A DNA stretch of 64,000 nt. Source: an uncultured Polaribacter sp. GTDB lineage: Bacteria > Bacteroidota > Bacteroidia > Flavobacteriales > Flavobacteriaceae. The DNA lies in contig CAJWAC010000001.1 of NCBI GenBank assembly GCA_913020555.1, positions 62,001 to 126,000 of the forward strand. Reading direction: 5' to 3'. Positions within the stretch are counted from its first letter, which is position 1. Each line of letters starts with the position of its first letter. A program made the translations under genes and the position numbers. This document shows positions 38,457 to 48,043 of this stretch, piece after piece. The notes beneath the pieces were generated by a model that searched no databases, was not told the origin of the DNA, and saw only the letters and a list, made by a program, of their open reading frames with translations.

Positions 38457-39383
38457 ATGAATGCATTATTTCCCATCATTATTGTTTTTACCTTAATTAT
38501 TCTTTTTGCAGCCTTTTTTATGGTAAAACAACAAACTGCTGCAATTATTGAACGTTTTGGAAAATTCCAAAGCATAAGACACTCAGGTTTACAAATGAAA
38601 ATTCCTTTAGTAGATAGAGTTGCTGGCAGATTGAGTTTAAAAATTCAACAACTAGATGTAATTATAGAAACAAAAACTTTAGACGATGTTTTTGTTAAAT
38701 TAAAGGTATCTGTGCAATATAAAGTTATTAGGGATAAAGTATATGATGCTTTTTATAAATTAGATTATCCGCATGATCAAATAACTTCTTATGTTTTTGA
38801 TGTTGTTAGAGCAGAAGTGCCAAAAATGAAATTAGATGATGTTTTTGTTAAAAAAGATGATATTGCAATTGCTGTAAAGTCTGAATTAAATGATGCTATG
38901 ATGACTTATGGTTATGACATTATTAAAACGTTGGTAACAGATATTGATCCTGATGCACAAGTAAAAGAAGCTATGAACAGAATTAATGCTTCTGAACGTG
39001 AAAAGGTTGCTGCACAATATGAAGGAGATGCACAACGTATTTTAATTGTTGAACGTGCGAAAGCTGAAGCAGAAAGTAAACGCTTACAAGGACAGGGAAT
39101 TGCAGATCAAAGAAGAGAAATTGCACGTGGTTTAGAAGAATCTGTAGAAGTTTTAAATAAAGTTGGTATTAACAGCCAAGAAGCATCAGCTTTAATAGTG
39201 GTAACTCAGCATTATGATACATTACAATCCATTGGTCAAGAAACAAATAGTAACTTAATTTTATTACCTAATTCACCCCAAGCAGGAAGCCAAATGTTAA
39301 ATGACATGGTTGCTAGTTTTACAGCAAGTAATCAAATTGGAGAGGCTATGAAAAACTCTAAAAATAAAGAGAACCTAAAATAG
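38457..39383 (+). CDS. SPFH/band-7 domain protein
   Basis: AAIIERFGKFQSIRHSGLQMKIPLVDRVAGRLSLKIQQLDVIIETKTLDDVFVKLKVSVQYKV; A/E-rich ERAKAEAESKRLQGQGIADQRREIARG. Confidence 0.95.
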   Translation: MNALFPIIIVFTLIILFAAFFMVKQQTAAIIERFGKFQSIRHSGLQMKIPLVDRVAGRLSLKIQQLDVIIETKTLDDVFVKLKVSVQYKVIRDKVYDAFYKLDYPHDQITSYVFDVVRAEVPKMKLDDVFVKKDDIAIAVKSELNDAMMTYGYDIIKTLVTDIDPDAQVKEAMNRINASEREKVAAQYEGDAQRILIVERAKAEAESKRLQGQGIADQRREIARGLEESVEVLNKVGINSQEASALIVVTQHYDTLQSIGQETNSNLILLPNSPQAGSQMLNDMVASFTASNQIGEAMKNSKNKENLK

Positions 39384-39465
39384 AAAAGAATTTTACTGCT
39401 AATATTAATTTTAATAAATTAATATTAGCAGTTATAAGCTAAGTAAATTTATTTATTTTTATAGA

Positions 39466-40344
39466 ATGAATAATATAATTGCTTGGCTAAAAACACCTTA
39501 TTACTTTAATCCATCTGTACTCTTTAAACTAAAAACAAGTCTTATTTTAGGAAGCTTTGTATTTATATTTTTATATGTTTTTAAACCTTTTTCCCTAGAT
39601 TCTGTTGGTGAATACTTATTAGAGTACACATCTGGTATCGGTTTATTTAGTTTTGTGGGTGCTTTTATAGTGCTATTTATACCTCCTTTAGTATTTCCTA
39701 ATTATTTTAATGAAGATAAATGGACAGTTGGTAAAAACATACTGCTTATTTTTATTGCTATATTTTTTATTGGTATTATTTTATGGTATTGTAGTAGTAT
39801 TTATAAAGATAATAGAACATTAAAAAAAATAAGTTTTCCTCTTTTTATGTTATATACATTTTTAGTTGGTGCCATTCCCGTATTTTTTTTAATATACATA
39901 AATGAAAAAAATTTAAGAATTAAAAGAATTAAAAGGGTAGCAGAATTAAAAAACTTCAAAATTAAAAAACAACTAGCTAAAGAAAATATTTTAAAGAATA
40001 AGATACTTATTCATTCTGATAATAAAAAGGAAAATATTTGCTTTGATATAGATAATTTAGTCTACATAACCTCTCAAGGGAATTATGCAAGTTTTTATCT
40101 TAAAAAAGATAACGGCAGTCTAAAAGAAAAAATTTTAAGAGTTACTTTATCTAAAATTGAAAGTGAATTAGAGGATTATACCAAAGTTATTCGATGTCAT
40201 AAATCATATATTGTAAATACTAACTTTATAGATGATATTAGTGGAAACGCAAGAGGTTATTTGTTAAAATCTACTATTATTCCTTTTGATATTCCTGTAT
40301 CAAGAAGTTTTAGTAAGCAATCTTTAATGAGTTTTTTAGATTAA
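39466..40344 (+). CDS. Membrane-tethered LytTR DNA-binding regulator (no receiver domain)
   Basis: Four hydrophobic segments at the N-terminus; LytTR domain (ICFDIDNLVYITSQGNYASFYL...IRCHKSYIVNTNFI). Confidence 0.88.
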   Translation: MNNIIAWLKTPYYFNPSVLFKLKTSLILGSFVFIFLYVFKPFSLDSVGEYLLEYTSGIGLFSFVGAFIVLFIPPLVFPNYFNEDKWTVGKNILLIFIAIFFIGIILWYCSSIYKDNRTLKKISFPLFMLYTFLVGAIPVFFLIYINEKNLRIKRIKRVAELKNFKIKKQLAKENILKNKILIHSDNKKENICFDIDNLVYITSQGNYASFYLKKDNGSLKEKILRVTLSKIESELEDYTKVIRCHKSYIVNTNFIDDISGNARGYLLKSTIIPFDIPVSRSFSKQSLMSFLD

Positions 40345-40480
40345 TAGCTTCCCATTTATCCCAAAACTTCCCATTTGCAACATTTATCTCATTTAAACTC
40401 AACATATCTTTTATATGAGAAAGTATTATTTATATTTGAACCATTAAATTAAAATGTTGGGGGATATTTTAATTCAAATA

Positions 40481-40511
40481 AAAAAACTCTGTTTGCAATG
40501 CAAACAGAGTT
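40481..40511 (-). terminator. Terminator of TatA copy 2
   Basis: AACTCTGTTTGC-aat-GCAAACAGAGTT with an A-run on + (U-tract on minus). Confidence 0.85.
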
Positions 40512-40541
40512 CTTACTTTATTATAAAATATCGTTAACTAT

Positions 40542-40733
40542 TTACTTTTTTTCTTCTATTTTTTCATCAGACTCTTCTTTAGAGGCTTTTTTAAACTCTT
40601 TTATACCTCCTCCTAAACCTTTCATCAACTCAGGAATTTTTTTACCACCAAACAGTAATAAAACAGCAATTGCTATAATAATCCATGAACCACCACTTGG
40701 CATTCCTAATAAAACTATATTTAAAGTATTCAT
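40542..40733 (-). CDS. tatA: TatA/TatE-like twin-arginine translocase subunit (copy 2)
   Basis: [38 protein letters not shown]. Confidence 0.9.
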   Translation of the reverse strand: MNTLNIVLLGMPSGGSWIIIAIAVLLLFGGKKIPELMKGLGGGIKEFKKASKEESDEKIEEKK

Positions 40734-40776
40734 TTCTTGTTATGTTTAAAAGTACAAAGATACAAAAAGGATTTTA

Positions 40777-41466
40777 CTAATTCATTTTTTGAATAATACC
40801 TCCTACTACTTTTTTATCTTTTAAAACGTCTGGATTGCCTTTATAAAATATAGAACCACCAAAACTTACTTTTGCATCTAAAGTTTCACCTGTTTTAATT
40901 TCTGCCTTTGCTCCTGTACCTGCCTTTACAAAAGTATTTGAAGCTGCATCTAAATTAAAACCATTGTAAATTCCATATAAATCTACATCAATATTTTGAT
41001 TTTTTGTTGTTCCTGATAATTTAACAATCCCACCAGATGTGGTTCTAACCTCTAAATATTTTACTTTAATTACTAAATTAACAAAAGCTCTTTCTTGAGA
41101 CCTTACTTCTAATTTATTTTGTTTAATTTCTTTACCCGTTATCACTGCACCTTCATTAGCATCAATGATATCAATATTTTTATTGTAAAATAATTTAATT
41201 ATAACCTCACCTTGTGCAGCATTATTTTCTGGATTTAAAGAAAACGGAAGTGATATTTTTAAAGTACCATTTACATTTTTAACTTTAACTTTATCTGCTT
41301 TTTCGCCTCTTATTTCTAGTTTATGTTCATTAGACTGTATTAACTCTAACTCTATTCCGTTATAGACTTTTAAGGTTGAAAAATCTCCTAAATTTTTAGT
41401 AACTAGTGATTGTGCTGCTATTGAAAATTGCATTAATAAAACACAAATAAATACTATTCTTTTCAT
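40777..41466 (-). CDS. DUF2807-type putative auto-transporter adhesin head protein
   Basis: Signal peptide MKRIVFICVLLMQFSIAAQS; LGDFSTLKVYNGIELELIQSNEHKLEIRGEK typical of DUF2807. Start set at MKRIVF (41466). Confidence 0.85.
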   Translation of the reverse strand: MKRIVFICVLLMQFSIAAQSLVTKNLGDFSTLKVYNGIELELIQSNEHKLEIRGEKADKVKVKNVNGTLKISLPFSLNPENNAAQGEVIIKLFYNKNIDIIDANEGAVITGKEIKQNKLEVRSQERAFVNLVIKVKYLEVRTTSGGIVKLSGTTKNQNIDVDLYGIYNGFNLDAASNTFVKAGTGAKAEIKTGETLDAKVSFGGSIFYKGNPDVLKDKKVVGGIIQKMN

Positions 41467-41568
41467 TATTTTTAAGTTTGATGGCATTTTTTTACTAAGT
41501 ATAATATTATAAAGACTTATTTTGTTTTTTATTGTGACAACTATAAAAACAAATTAAAATAATCAATA

Positions 41569-41898
41569 TTATATCTCACCAACTTTTACTGCAGTTCCTG
41601 TTATAGAAACGAGTAAAGTAGCTGAATTAGCTAATGGTTCTACATCTAATTGAATACCAACAACAGCGTTTGCTCCTAATTTACTAGCATTATCCTTTAA
41701 ATTTTGAAAAGCTTTTTCTTTAATTGACTCTAAAGCCAAACTATATTTTTCGTAATATTTAGACATACTAAACATATCTTTAAAAGACATTTTTGTACCA
41801 TTCGCAGTATAACTAGAATCGTAAGCTGTACCTGTTACAATACCTAAATAATCCACAATTTTAAAATTTTCTATATTGTTTGTTGTTGTTAAAATCAT
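41569..41898 (-). CDS. YbjQ/UPF0145-family (heavy-metal-binding-like) protein
   Basis: YLGIVTGTAY...ALESIKEKAFQNLKDNASKLGANAVVGIQLDVEPL. Confidence 0.85.
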   Translation of the reverse strand: MILTTTNNIENFKIVDYLGIVTGTAYDSSYTANGTKMSFKDMFSMSKYYEKYSLALESIKEKAFQNLKDNASKLGANAVVGIQLDVEPLANSATLLVSITGTAVKVGEI

Positions 41899-41899
41899 C

Positions 41900-44122
41900 C
41901 TAATCTTCTATTAAATTAAAATCTAAATGCTTGCGTTCTAAATCTGTCTTTTTTACTTGTACTTGAACATCATCTCCTAACTGATACATATGTTTGGTAG
42001 ATTGTCCGATAATTGCATATTGATCCTCATCAAAAATATAATAATCATTTTTTATATCTCTAATTCTAACCATACCTTCGCACTTATTTTTAGTAATTTC
42101 TACGTAAATTCCCCATTCTGTAACTCCTGAAATTACACCAGTAAAAATTTCATCTTTATGATCTTGCATGTATTTAACCTGCATGTATTTTATGGAATCT
42201 CGTTCTGCTTTACTTGCTAATTCTTCACGTTTAGACGAATGTTTACACTTCTCTTCGTAAACTTGTTGTTTTGGAGTATTTCCATCATCTAAATAATGTT
42301 GGAGTAACCTATGTGTCATTACATCAGGATAACGCCTTATAGGTGATGTAAAGTGACTGTAGTAGTCAAAAGCTAATCCATAATGTCCAATATTTTGAGT
42401 TGTGTAGACGGCTTTAGACATTGTTCTTATGGTTAAAGTTTCAATCATATTAGATTCAGCTTTGCCGTTAACATCACTTAATAATTGATTTAAAGAGTCT
42501 GAAATAGTTTCTTTAGTGTTTGTGTTAATTTTATAACCAAATTTACTAATAATATTTTGCAGAGAGGCTAATTTTTCAACATCTGGCTCATCATGTACTC
42601 TATAAATAAAAGTTTTGTTTGATGGCTTCCCTCCTTTTGCTTTTCCAATAAATTCGGCTACTTTTCTATTAGCTAATAACATGAATTCTTCAATCAATTT
42701 ATTAGCATCTTTAGAGGTTTTAAAGAAAACCCCAACAGGATTTGCTTTCTCATCTAAATCAAACTTAACCTCTGCCCTATCAAAAGAAATTGCACCTTGT
42801 TTCATTCTTTTTTTACGAAGAATTTTAGCCAATTCATCTAATTTTAGAGTTGCTTCTACAATTTCTGGAATTACCTCATAAGCTTCATCAATAATAGAGA
42901 TTTCTAAAGGCATTGTATAAGGTTGAATAGCTTCAGATAATTTGCAATTTTCAATAATAGATTGTGCCTCTTCATATGCAAAACGTTGATCTGAATAGGT
43001 TACAGTTCTACCAAACCATTCATTTATAATTTGCGCTTTTTCATTGATTTCAAAAACTGCAGAAAATGTCAATTTTTCTTCATTAGGTCTTAAAGAACAA
43101 ACTCCATTACTTAGCATTTCTGGTAACATTGGTACTACTCTATCTACTAAGTAAACTGATGTTGCTCTGTCATAAGCTTCAGCATCTAAAATAGTATCTT
43201 TTTGTAAGTAATGAGAAACATCTGCAATATGTATTCCTATTTCAAAATTTCCATTTTTTAATTTTTTAAATGATAAAGCATCATCAAAATCTTTAGCATC
43301 TTTTGGATCAATTGTAAAAGTTAAATCACTTCTCATATCTCTACGTTTTGCAATTTCTTCATTTGTAATTGCAACAGGTAAATTTTCTGCTTCTTTCTCA
43401 ACTTCTAAAGGAAACTCGTAAGGCAAATCGTATTCTAATAAAATAGAATGCATTTCTGTATTATGATCTCCAGGTTTTCCTAAAACCTTAGTTATTTTAC
43501 CAAATGGATTCTTAGAGTTTTCTGGCCAATCAGATATTGTGGCTTGTACTTTATCTCCATGCACTGCTCCATTAATTTTATTTTGAGAAATAAAAATATC
43601 TGCATACATTTTGTTACTGTCTGGTATAACAAAACCAAAATTTTTATTCATTTGCAATACACCAACAAATTCTGTTTTTGCACGTTCTAAAACCTCAACT
43701 ACATCTGCTTCTAATTTATTTGATCTTCTTTTTTTATAAACATAAGCTCTTACAATATCACCATGTAAACCTTTACCTAAGTTGATATTTGGAATAAAAA
43801 TATCGTTTTCATAATCATCAGAAATAAAATATCCGTTTCCATTTGATGTTATATCTAGTGTTCCTAAAGCATACTTTCTATCTTCATTTATTTGAAATTT
43901 TCCTCTATCTATTTCTTTAATTTTTTTAGTTGCTGTAAGTTCTGCTAACTTCTTTAAAATTTGAGTTTTTCCATCTGTATCAGAAATTCCCATTTTTCCT
44001 GCAATTTGTTTATAATTAAAATGTTTTGAACTGTCTTCATTTAATATTTTAAAGATATTTCTAGTTAAATCTTTAATAACTTTTCCTTTCTTTTTAAATA
44101 TCTTTTTTTTCTTTCTTGTCAT
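41900..44122 (-). CDS. rnr: Ribonuclease R
   Basis: DLTFTIDPKDAKDFDDALSF; HYGLAFDYYSHFTSPIRRYPDVMTHRLLQ; C-terminal S1 domain. Confidence 0.97.
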   Translation of the reverse strand: MTRKKKKIFKKKGKVIKDLTRNIFKILNEDSSKHFNYKQIAGKMGISDTDGKTQILKKLAELTATKKIKEIDRGKFQINEDRKYALGTLDITSNGNGYFISDDYENDIFIPNINLGKGLHGDIVRAYVYKKRRSNKLEADVVEVLERAKTEFVGVLQMNKNFGFVIPDSNKMYADIFISQNKINGAVHGDKVQATISDWPENSKNPFGKITKVLGKPGDHNTEMHSILLEYDLPYEFPLEVEKEAENLPVAITNEEIAKRRDMRSDLTFTIDPKDAKDFDDALSFKKLKNGNFEIGIHIADVSHYLQKDTILDAEAYDRATSVYLVDRVVPMLPEMLSNGVCSLRPNEEKLTFSAVFEINEKAQIINEWFGRTVTYSDQRFAYEEAQSIIENCKLSEAIQPYTMPLEISIIDEAYEVIPEIVEATLKLDELAKILRKKRMKQGAISFDRAEVKFDLDEKANPVGVFFKTSKDANKLIEEFMLLANRKVAEFIGKAKGGKPSNKTFIYRVHDEPDVEKLASLQNIISKFGYKINTNTKETISDSLNQLLSDVNGKAESNMIETLTIRTMSKAVYTTQNIGHYGLAFDYYSHFTSPIRRYPDVMTHRLLQHYLDDGNTPKQQVYEEKCKHSSKREELASKAERDSIKYMQVKYMQDHKDEIFTGVISGVTEWGIYVEITKNKCEGMVRIRDIKNDYYIFDEDQYAIIGQSTKHMYQLGDDVQVQVKKTDLERKHLDFNLIED

Positions 44123-44235
44123 TTATTCTTTCTTCTATTTATAGTATACCAAAGTACAATTATTTAGTTTGAATATTATTAAAAAATAGTTATCAATTGA
44201 TTATTGTATTTTGGCTTTTTATTACTGTTTTATTT

Positions 44236-45144
44236 ATGTCTAATTCTTGGTTTATTATTGCTAATCCTGTATCTGGAAATCTTAATTTTTCTAAACAATG
44301 GAAGGAAATTCAGCACTTACTAAAACTTAAAAATATAGAGTATTCTTTTGCTTTTACCGAGTTTTCTAAACATGAAATTGAACTAGTAGAGAATGCAATC
44401 CAACAAGGTTTTAGAAATATTGTTTCAGTTGGTGGAGATGGAACACTACACAATGTAGTTAACGGTATTATGATGCAAACATACACAAAAACTTCTGATA
44501 TTACAATTGGCGTGATTCCTTTAGGTACTGGAAACGATTGGATTAAAACCTATAACATACCTAATTCTATAAAAAAAGCAATAGAAATCATCAAAAATAG
44601 AAAAACAATTCTACAAGATATTGGTGTTTTAAAAACAGAAAATAAAACAACTTCTTACTTTAATAATGTAGCAGGTTTAGGATATGATGGATATATTGTA
44701 AATAAACTTAAATATTTAAAAAAGTTCGGATCAATTTCTTACACTCTAGCGGGTTTATATGGCTTGTTGTTTTATAAAAAATCAATTTTTAAAATTTTAT
44801 TTGATGATAAAATTATAGAAACCAGCTGTTTAATGGCAATAATTGGAATATGTAAATTTTCTGGTGGTGGAATGCAGTTTACTAAAAATGTAAATACTTC
44901 AGATGGTTTGTTTGATATTACCATTGCTAAAAACCTCACTTTTTGGGATTTGATTTTAAATTTACCAAAATTATACTCAGGTAAAATTGTAAATCATAAA
45001 AAAGTAGCAACCTATAAAACAAAAAAAATAATAGTTACTCCTTTAAGTTCAGAACCTTACATTCAAGCAGACGGTGAATTAATTGGAACTGGAAAAGTTA
45101 GTTTCACAATTAAACAAAAAGCTATACAGTTTGTAATTTCTTAA
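44236..45144 (+). CDS. Diacylglycerol/lipid kinase family protein (YegS/BmrU-like)
   Basis: WFIIANPVSGNL, VSVGGDGTLHNVVNGIM, GVIPLGTGNDW. Start moved to ATG 44236 from TTG 44197. Confidence 0.93.
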   Translation: MSNSWFIIANPVSGNLNFSKQWKEIQHLLKLKNIEYSFAFTEFSKHEIELVENAIQQGFRNIVSVGGDGTLHNVVNGIMMQTYTKTSDITIGVIPLGTGNDWIKTYNIPNSIKKAIEIIKNRKTILQDIGVLKTENKTTSYFNNVAGLGYDGYIVNKLKYLKKFGSISYTLAGLYGLLFYKKSIFKILFDDKIIETSCLMAIIGICKFSGGGMQFTKNVNTSDGLFDITIAKNLTFWDLILNLPKLYSGKIVNHKKVATYKTKKIIVTPLSSEPYIQADGELIGTGKVSFTIKQKAIQFVIS

Positions 45145-45215
45145 AGTTTTCTTAAAAAAATTGTAACGTTTTCTAAAGTATTACGTCTTTATATTAAGAA
45201 GACTTATTATTTAAG

Positions 45216-45404
45216 ATGAAAAATCTACGTAAAATTATTATTTTATTTGCTTTTATATTCATTACAGGAATTACTGTTACTGTAATTACTATAAATACCT
45301 CTTTAAATAAAAAAGATACAACTAAAAATACTATTGAAATTCATAAAGATACTTTATACCTTTTAAAAGCAGAAAAGAAAAAAAAGTATTCTGCTTCTTT
45401 TTAA
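45216..45404 (+). CDS. Small hypothetical single-TM protein
   Basis: 62 aa, one hydrophobic helix; no homology evidence. Confidence 0.4.
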   Translation: MKNLRKIIILFAFIFITGITVTVITINTSLNKKDTTKNTIEIHKDTLYLLKAEKKKKYSASF

Positions 45405-45992
45405 ATTTCAATCATAACTTTTTCAAAGTTTATGTAGCCAACGTATATAATTTTAAATTTATTTTTTACAGTTATCAACATTCTATATTATAATTATTTT
45501 TCTTTTATAAAATTTAAAAAAACAATGATGTTTATAATAGTATGTGAATAGCAGCAGTAAATTTTTTTCTTTTTCTTTTTGTATATCACTTATTAAAAAG
45601 CATTCACAACTTATTAAAGTTTAAAAGCTTTAAAATCAATTATAATTAAGAGTTATTAACAAAAGTTATAAACAGCTATTCACTTAATTCTATTTATAAA
45701 TTATTTATTTTTAATGTAAACAAATTGTAAATTTTATGTTGATAAACTTTTATTAAAAACTCAAAATAAAATTTGCATATATCATAGAATGCATTGTATT
45801 GTAATTATTTTAGAAATCACCAAAAAAAGTTTCGAGTTTTTAATGATAAGTTCTTAACATTTACTTAAAATAGATAAACTCTTTAATAATAAGTAGTTAT
45901 TAAATATTGATAAATTTTGATTGTTTATAACTGTTCATAACTGCTATTTTATATATTTTTGTAATATTCAACTTAATTAAAATCAATAAATT
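45405..45992. other. Very AT-rich ORF-free region with a cluster of TTATNAACA motifs; candidate oriC/DnaA-binding region
   Basis: Motifs at 45472-45480 (TTATCAACA), 45653-45661 (TTATTAACA), 45666-45674 (TTATAAACA); reverse orientation at 45529-45537 (TGTTTATAA), 45737-45745 (TGTTGATAA), 45922-45930 (TGTTTATAA), 45932-45940 (TGTTCATAA). Confidence 0.5.
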
Positions 45993-46421
45993 ATGACAAT
46001 TGCCATTGGTAATGATCACGCAGGAACTCAATATAAATTCGAAATTATAAAACATTTAGAAAATAAAGGCTATACAGTTTTAAATTTTGGAACAGATACA
46101 AATGATTCTATGGATTATCCTGATGCTATTCATCCAACTGCAGATTGTGTAGAAAGCGGAAAAGCTGAATTAGGAATTATATTATGTGGTTCTGGAAATG
46201 GTGCACAAATGACCGCAAACAAACATCAAGGAATTAGAGCTGCATTATGTTGGAATAATGAATTAGTGGCGCTTACAAGACAACATAATAATGCTAATAT
46301 TCTTACAATTCCTGCACGTTTTGTTTCTTTACAGCAAGCAATTGGTTTTGTAGATGTATTTTTAAATACAGAATTTGAAGGTGGACGTCATGCAAATAGA
46401 GTTGATAAAATTTCTTGTTAA
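45993..46421 (+). CDS. rpiB: Ribose 5-phosphate isomerase B
   Basis: MTIAIGNDHAGTQYKFEIIKHLENKGYTVLNFGTD; GIILCGSGNGAQMTANKHQGIRAALCW. Confidence 0.96.
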   Translation: MTIAIGNDHAGTQYKFEIIKHLENKGYTVLNFGTDTNDSMDYPDAIHPTADCVESGKAELGIILCGSGNGAQMTANKHQGIRAALCWNNELVALTRQHNNANILTIPARFVSLQQAIGFVDVFLNTEFEGGRHANRVDKISC

Positions 46422-46503
46422 GTTTAATTTTATATGCTAAAATTGTAATATAATTCAAGAATTTTCATTTCGAGAAAATTTGCATCGAAAAATCGATTTA
46501 AAT

Positions 46504-46944
46504 ATGAACTTTGTCACAAAAACTTTCAAAGAATTAAATACGACAGAATTATACCAGATTCTTCAAATACGCTCTGAAGTTTTTGTCGTAGAGCAAGATT
46601 GTGTGTATCAAGATATAGATTTTAAAGACCAAAAAGCCTTGCATGTACTTGGTTTATTAAATAATAAAATTATAGCATATACAAGAATTTTTAAAGCTGG
46701 AGATTATTTTAAAAATACAAGTATTGGAAGAGTAGTGGTTTCTAAAAATAAAAGAAGCTTTGGTTATGGTGTAGATTTAATGAACGCATCTTTAAAAGCA
46801 ATAAAAGATAATTTTAATACAGAAGTTGTTACAATTTCTGCTCAAGTTTATTTAACTAAATTTTACAATTCTCTAGGTTTTTATCAAATAGGAGACGAGT
46901 ATTTAGAAGATGGTATTCCGCATATTAGAATGGATAGAAAATAA
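46504..46944 (+). CDS. ElaA-like GNAT N-acetyltransferase
   Basis: ELYQILQIRSEVFVVEQDCVYQDIDFKDQKALHVLG...IGRVVVSKNKRSFGYGVDLM. Start moved to ATG 46504 from TTG 46480. Confidence 0.92.
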   Translation: MNFVTKTFKELNTTELYQILQIRSEVFVVEQDCVYQDIDFKDQKALHVLGLLNNKIIAYTRIFKAGDYFKNTSIGRVVVSKNKRSFGYGVDLMNASLKAIKDNFNTEVVTISAQVYLTKFYNSLGFYQIGDEYLEDGIPHIRMDRK

Positions 46945-46975
46945 AAAATGATGAAATTATTTTTCATCATTTTTT
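46943..46975. terminator. Bidirectional terminator between convergent genes
   Basis: AAAAAATGATGAAA-ttatt-TTTCATCATTTTTT between the GNAT gene (+) and the DUF2167 gene (-). Confidence 0.85.
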
Positions 46976-46978
46976 ATT

Positions 46979-47875
46979 TTAAACCTCTTCTTTTTTAGTA
47001 CCAAATATTTTCTTTTTAAAGATAGTAAATGCTCCAACAATAGCAATAGCTATTATTTTCCAAAACTTTAGAATTAATGCAAAGAAACCAGCTTTAGCTA
47101 AAAGTTTACCAGCTATTAAACCTCCAATTCCGTAGGCAGCAACTTCATCTATCTCAGGATTAAAATCTGCGTATTTATTACCATTCGTAAAATGAACACT
47201 ATTTAATATTTCATCTACATCTTTTTTAAATTCTGGTAAAATATCAATAGTACCAATTGCATTTAAATTTAAATATCCTTTTCTACCCAAAACTCTAATA
47301 TTATAGTTAAGAGTATTAATTTCTTCACCTTCAAAACTTAGTTCTTTTGCCCAATGTAATTTCTTTTCATCTGCATCATAAAAAGGTTTTGAAGCCCAAC
47401 CAATAAGTTCCATTTCTGGATACCCTAATTCTTTACGCTCAGGATTTGCAGCACTCGTGTCATCTTGCATTTCTTCTAATAGATTATCATAATCTAAATC
47501 TTTAGCATCTTCATCATCAATATAACCGTCACTAGAATAGGTAACTTCTACAGCATAAGTAAAATTATCATCTATGGGATTTATGTTTTTTGGAAACAAC
47601 AATCCCAAAACTTCAGAAGGAGGATTACCCCATAAATCTGTTAAAACATATTTACTTTGTTCAGCATTTAAAAACTTGTAATTTTCAGGAATATCAATTT
47701 CAGCTAATCCATTTTCTAAAGAAATTTTCCCATAATCATAATTAAATGATTCATTTATACTATCTAATCTTTTTAAGTAGGTAATTTGAGCTTCTTCAGA
47801 TAATATTTCTTCATTTTCTTGAGAGAAGGATAAGATTGTGGAAATACAAAATAATACTGTAAATATTTTTTTCAT
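46979..47875 (-). CDS. DUF2167-family membrane protein
   Basis: Signal MKKIFTVLFCISTILSFS; GNPPSEVLGLLFPKNINPIDDNFTYAVEVTYSSDGYIDDEDAKDLDYDNLLEEMQ; C-terminal TM plus basic tail. Start set at MKKIF (47875). Confidence 0.88.
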   Translation of the reverse strand: MKKIFTVLFCISTILSFSQENEEILSEEAQITYLKRLDSINESFNYDYGKISLENGLAEIDIPENYKFLNAEQSKYVLTDLWGNPPSEVLGLLFPKNINPIDDNFTYAVEVTYSSDGYIDDEDAKDLDYDNLLEEMQDDTSAANPERKELGYPEMELIGWASKPFYDADEKKLHWAKELSFEGEEINTLNYNIRVLGRKGYLNLNAIGTIDILPEFKKDVDEILNSVHFTNGNKYADFNPEIDEVAAYGIGGLIAGKLLAKAGFFALILKFWKIIAIAIVGAFTIFKKKIFGTKKEEV

Positions 47876-48043
47876 AATTTTTTTTAAGGAGCAATTATAC
47901 AAAAAAACTATAGGTTAATGTATAATTACATTCAGAAGTTTTGTGTTAGAGAAAGATGGTATTTATCAATATTTAGATTTTAAATATTTAAAAACGCTAC
48001 GGGTATTGTTATTTTTACGCTATTTTTAAATCAAAAAAAACTA

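Noticed and set aside
39110-39135. CACGTG core in the SPFH gene (TTGCACGTGGTTTAG) as a fourth parS site
   Set aside because: Only the central hexamer matches; flanks do not fit TGTTNCACGTGAAACA.
40498-40749. Plus-strand ORF 40498-40749
   Set aside because: Antisense of TatA copy 2 and its terminator.
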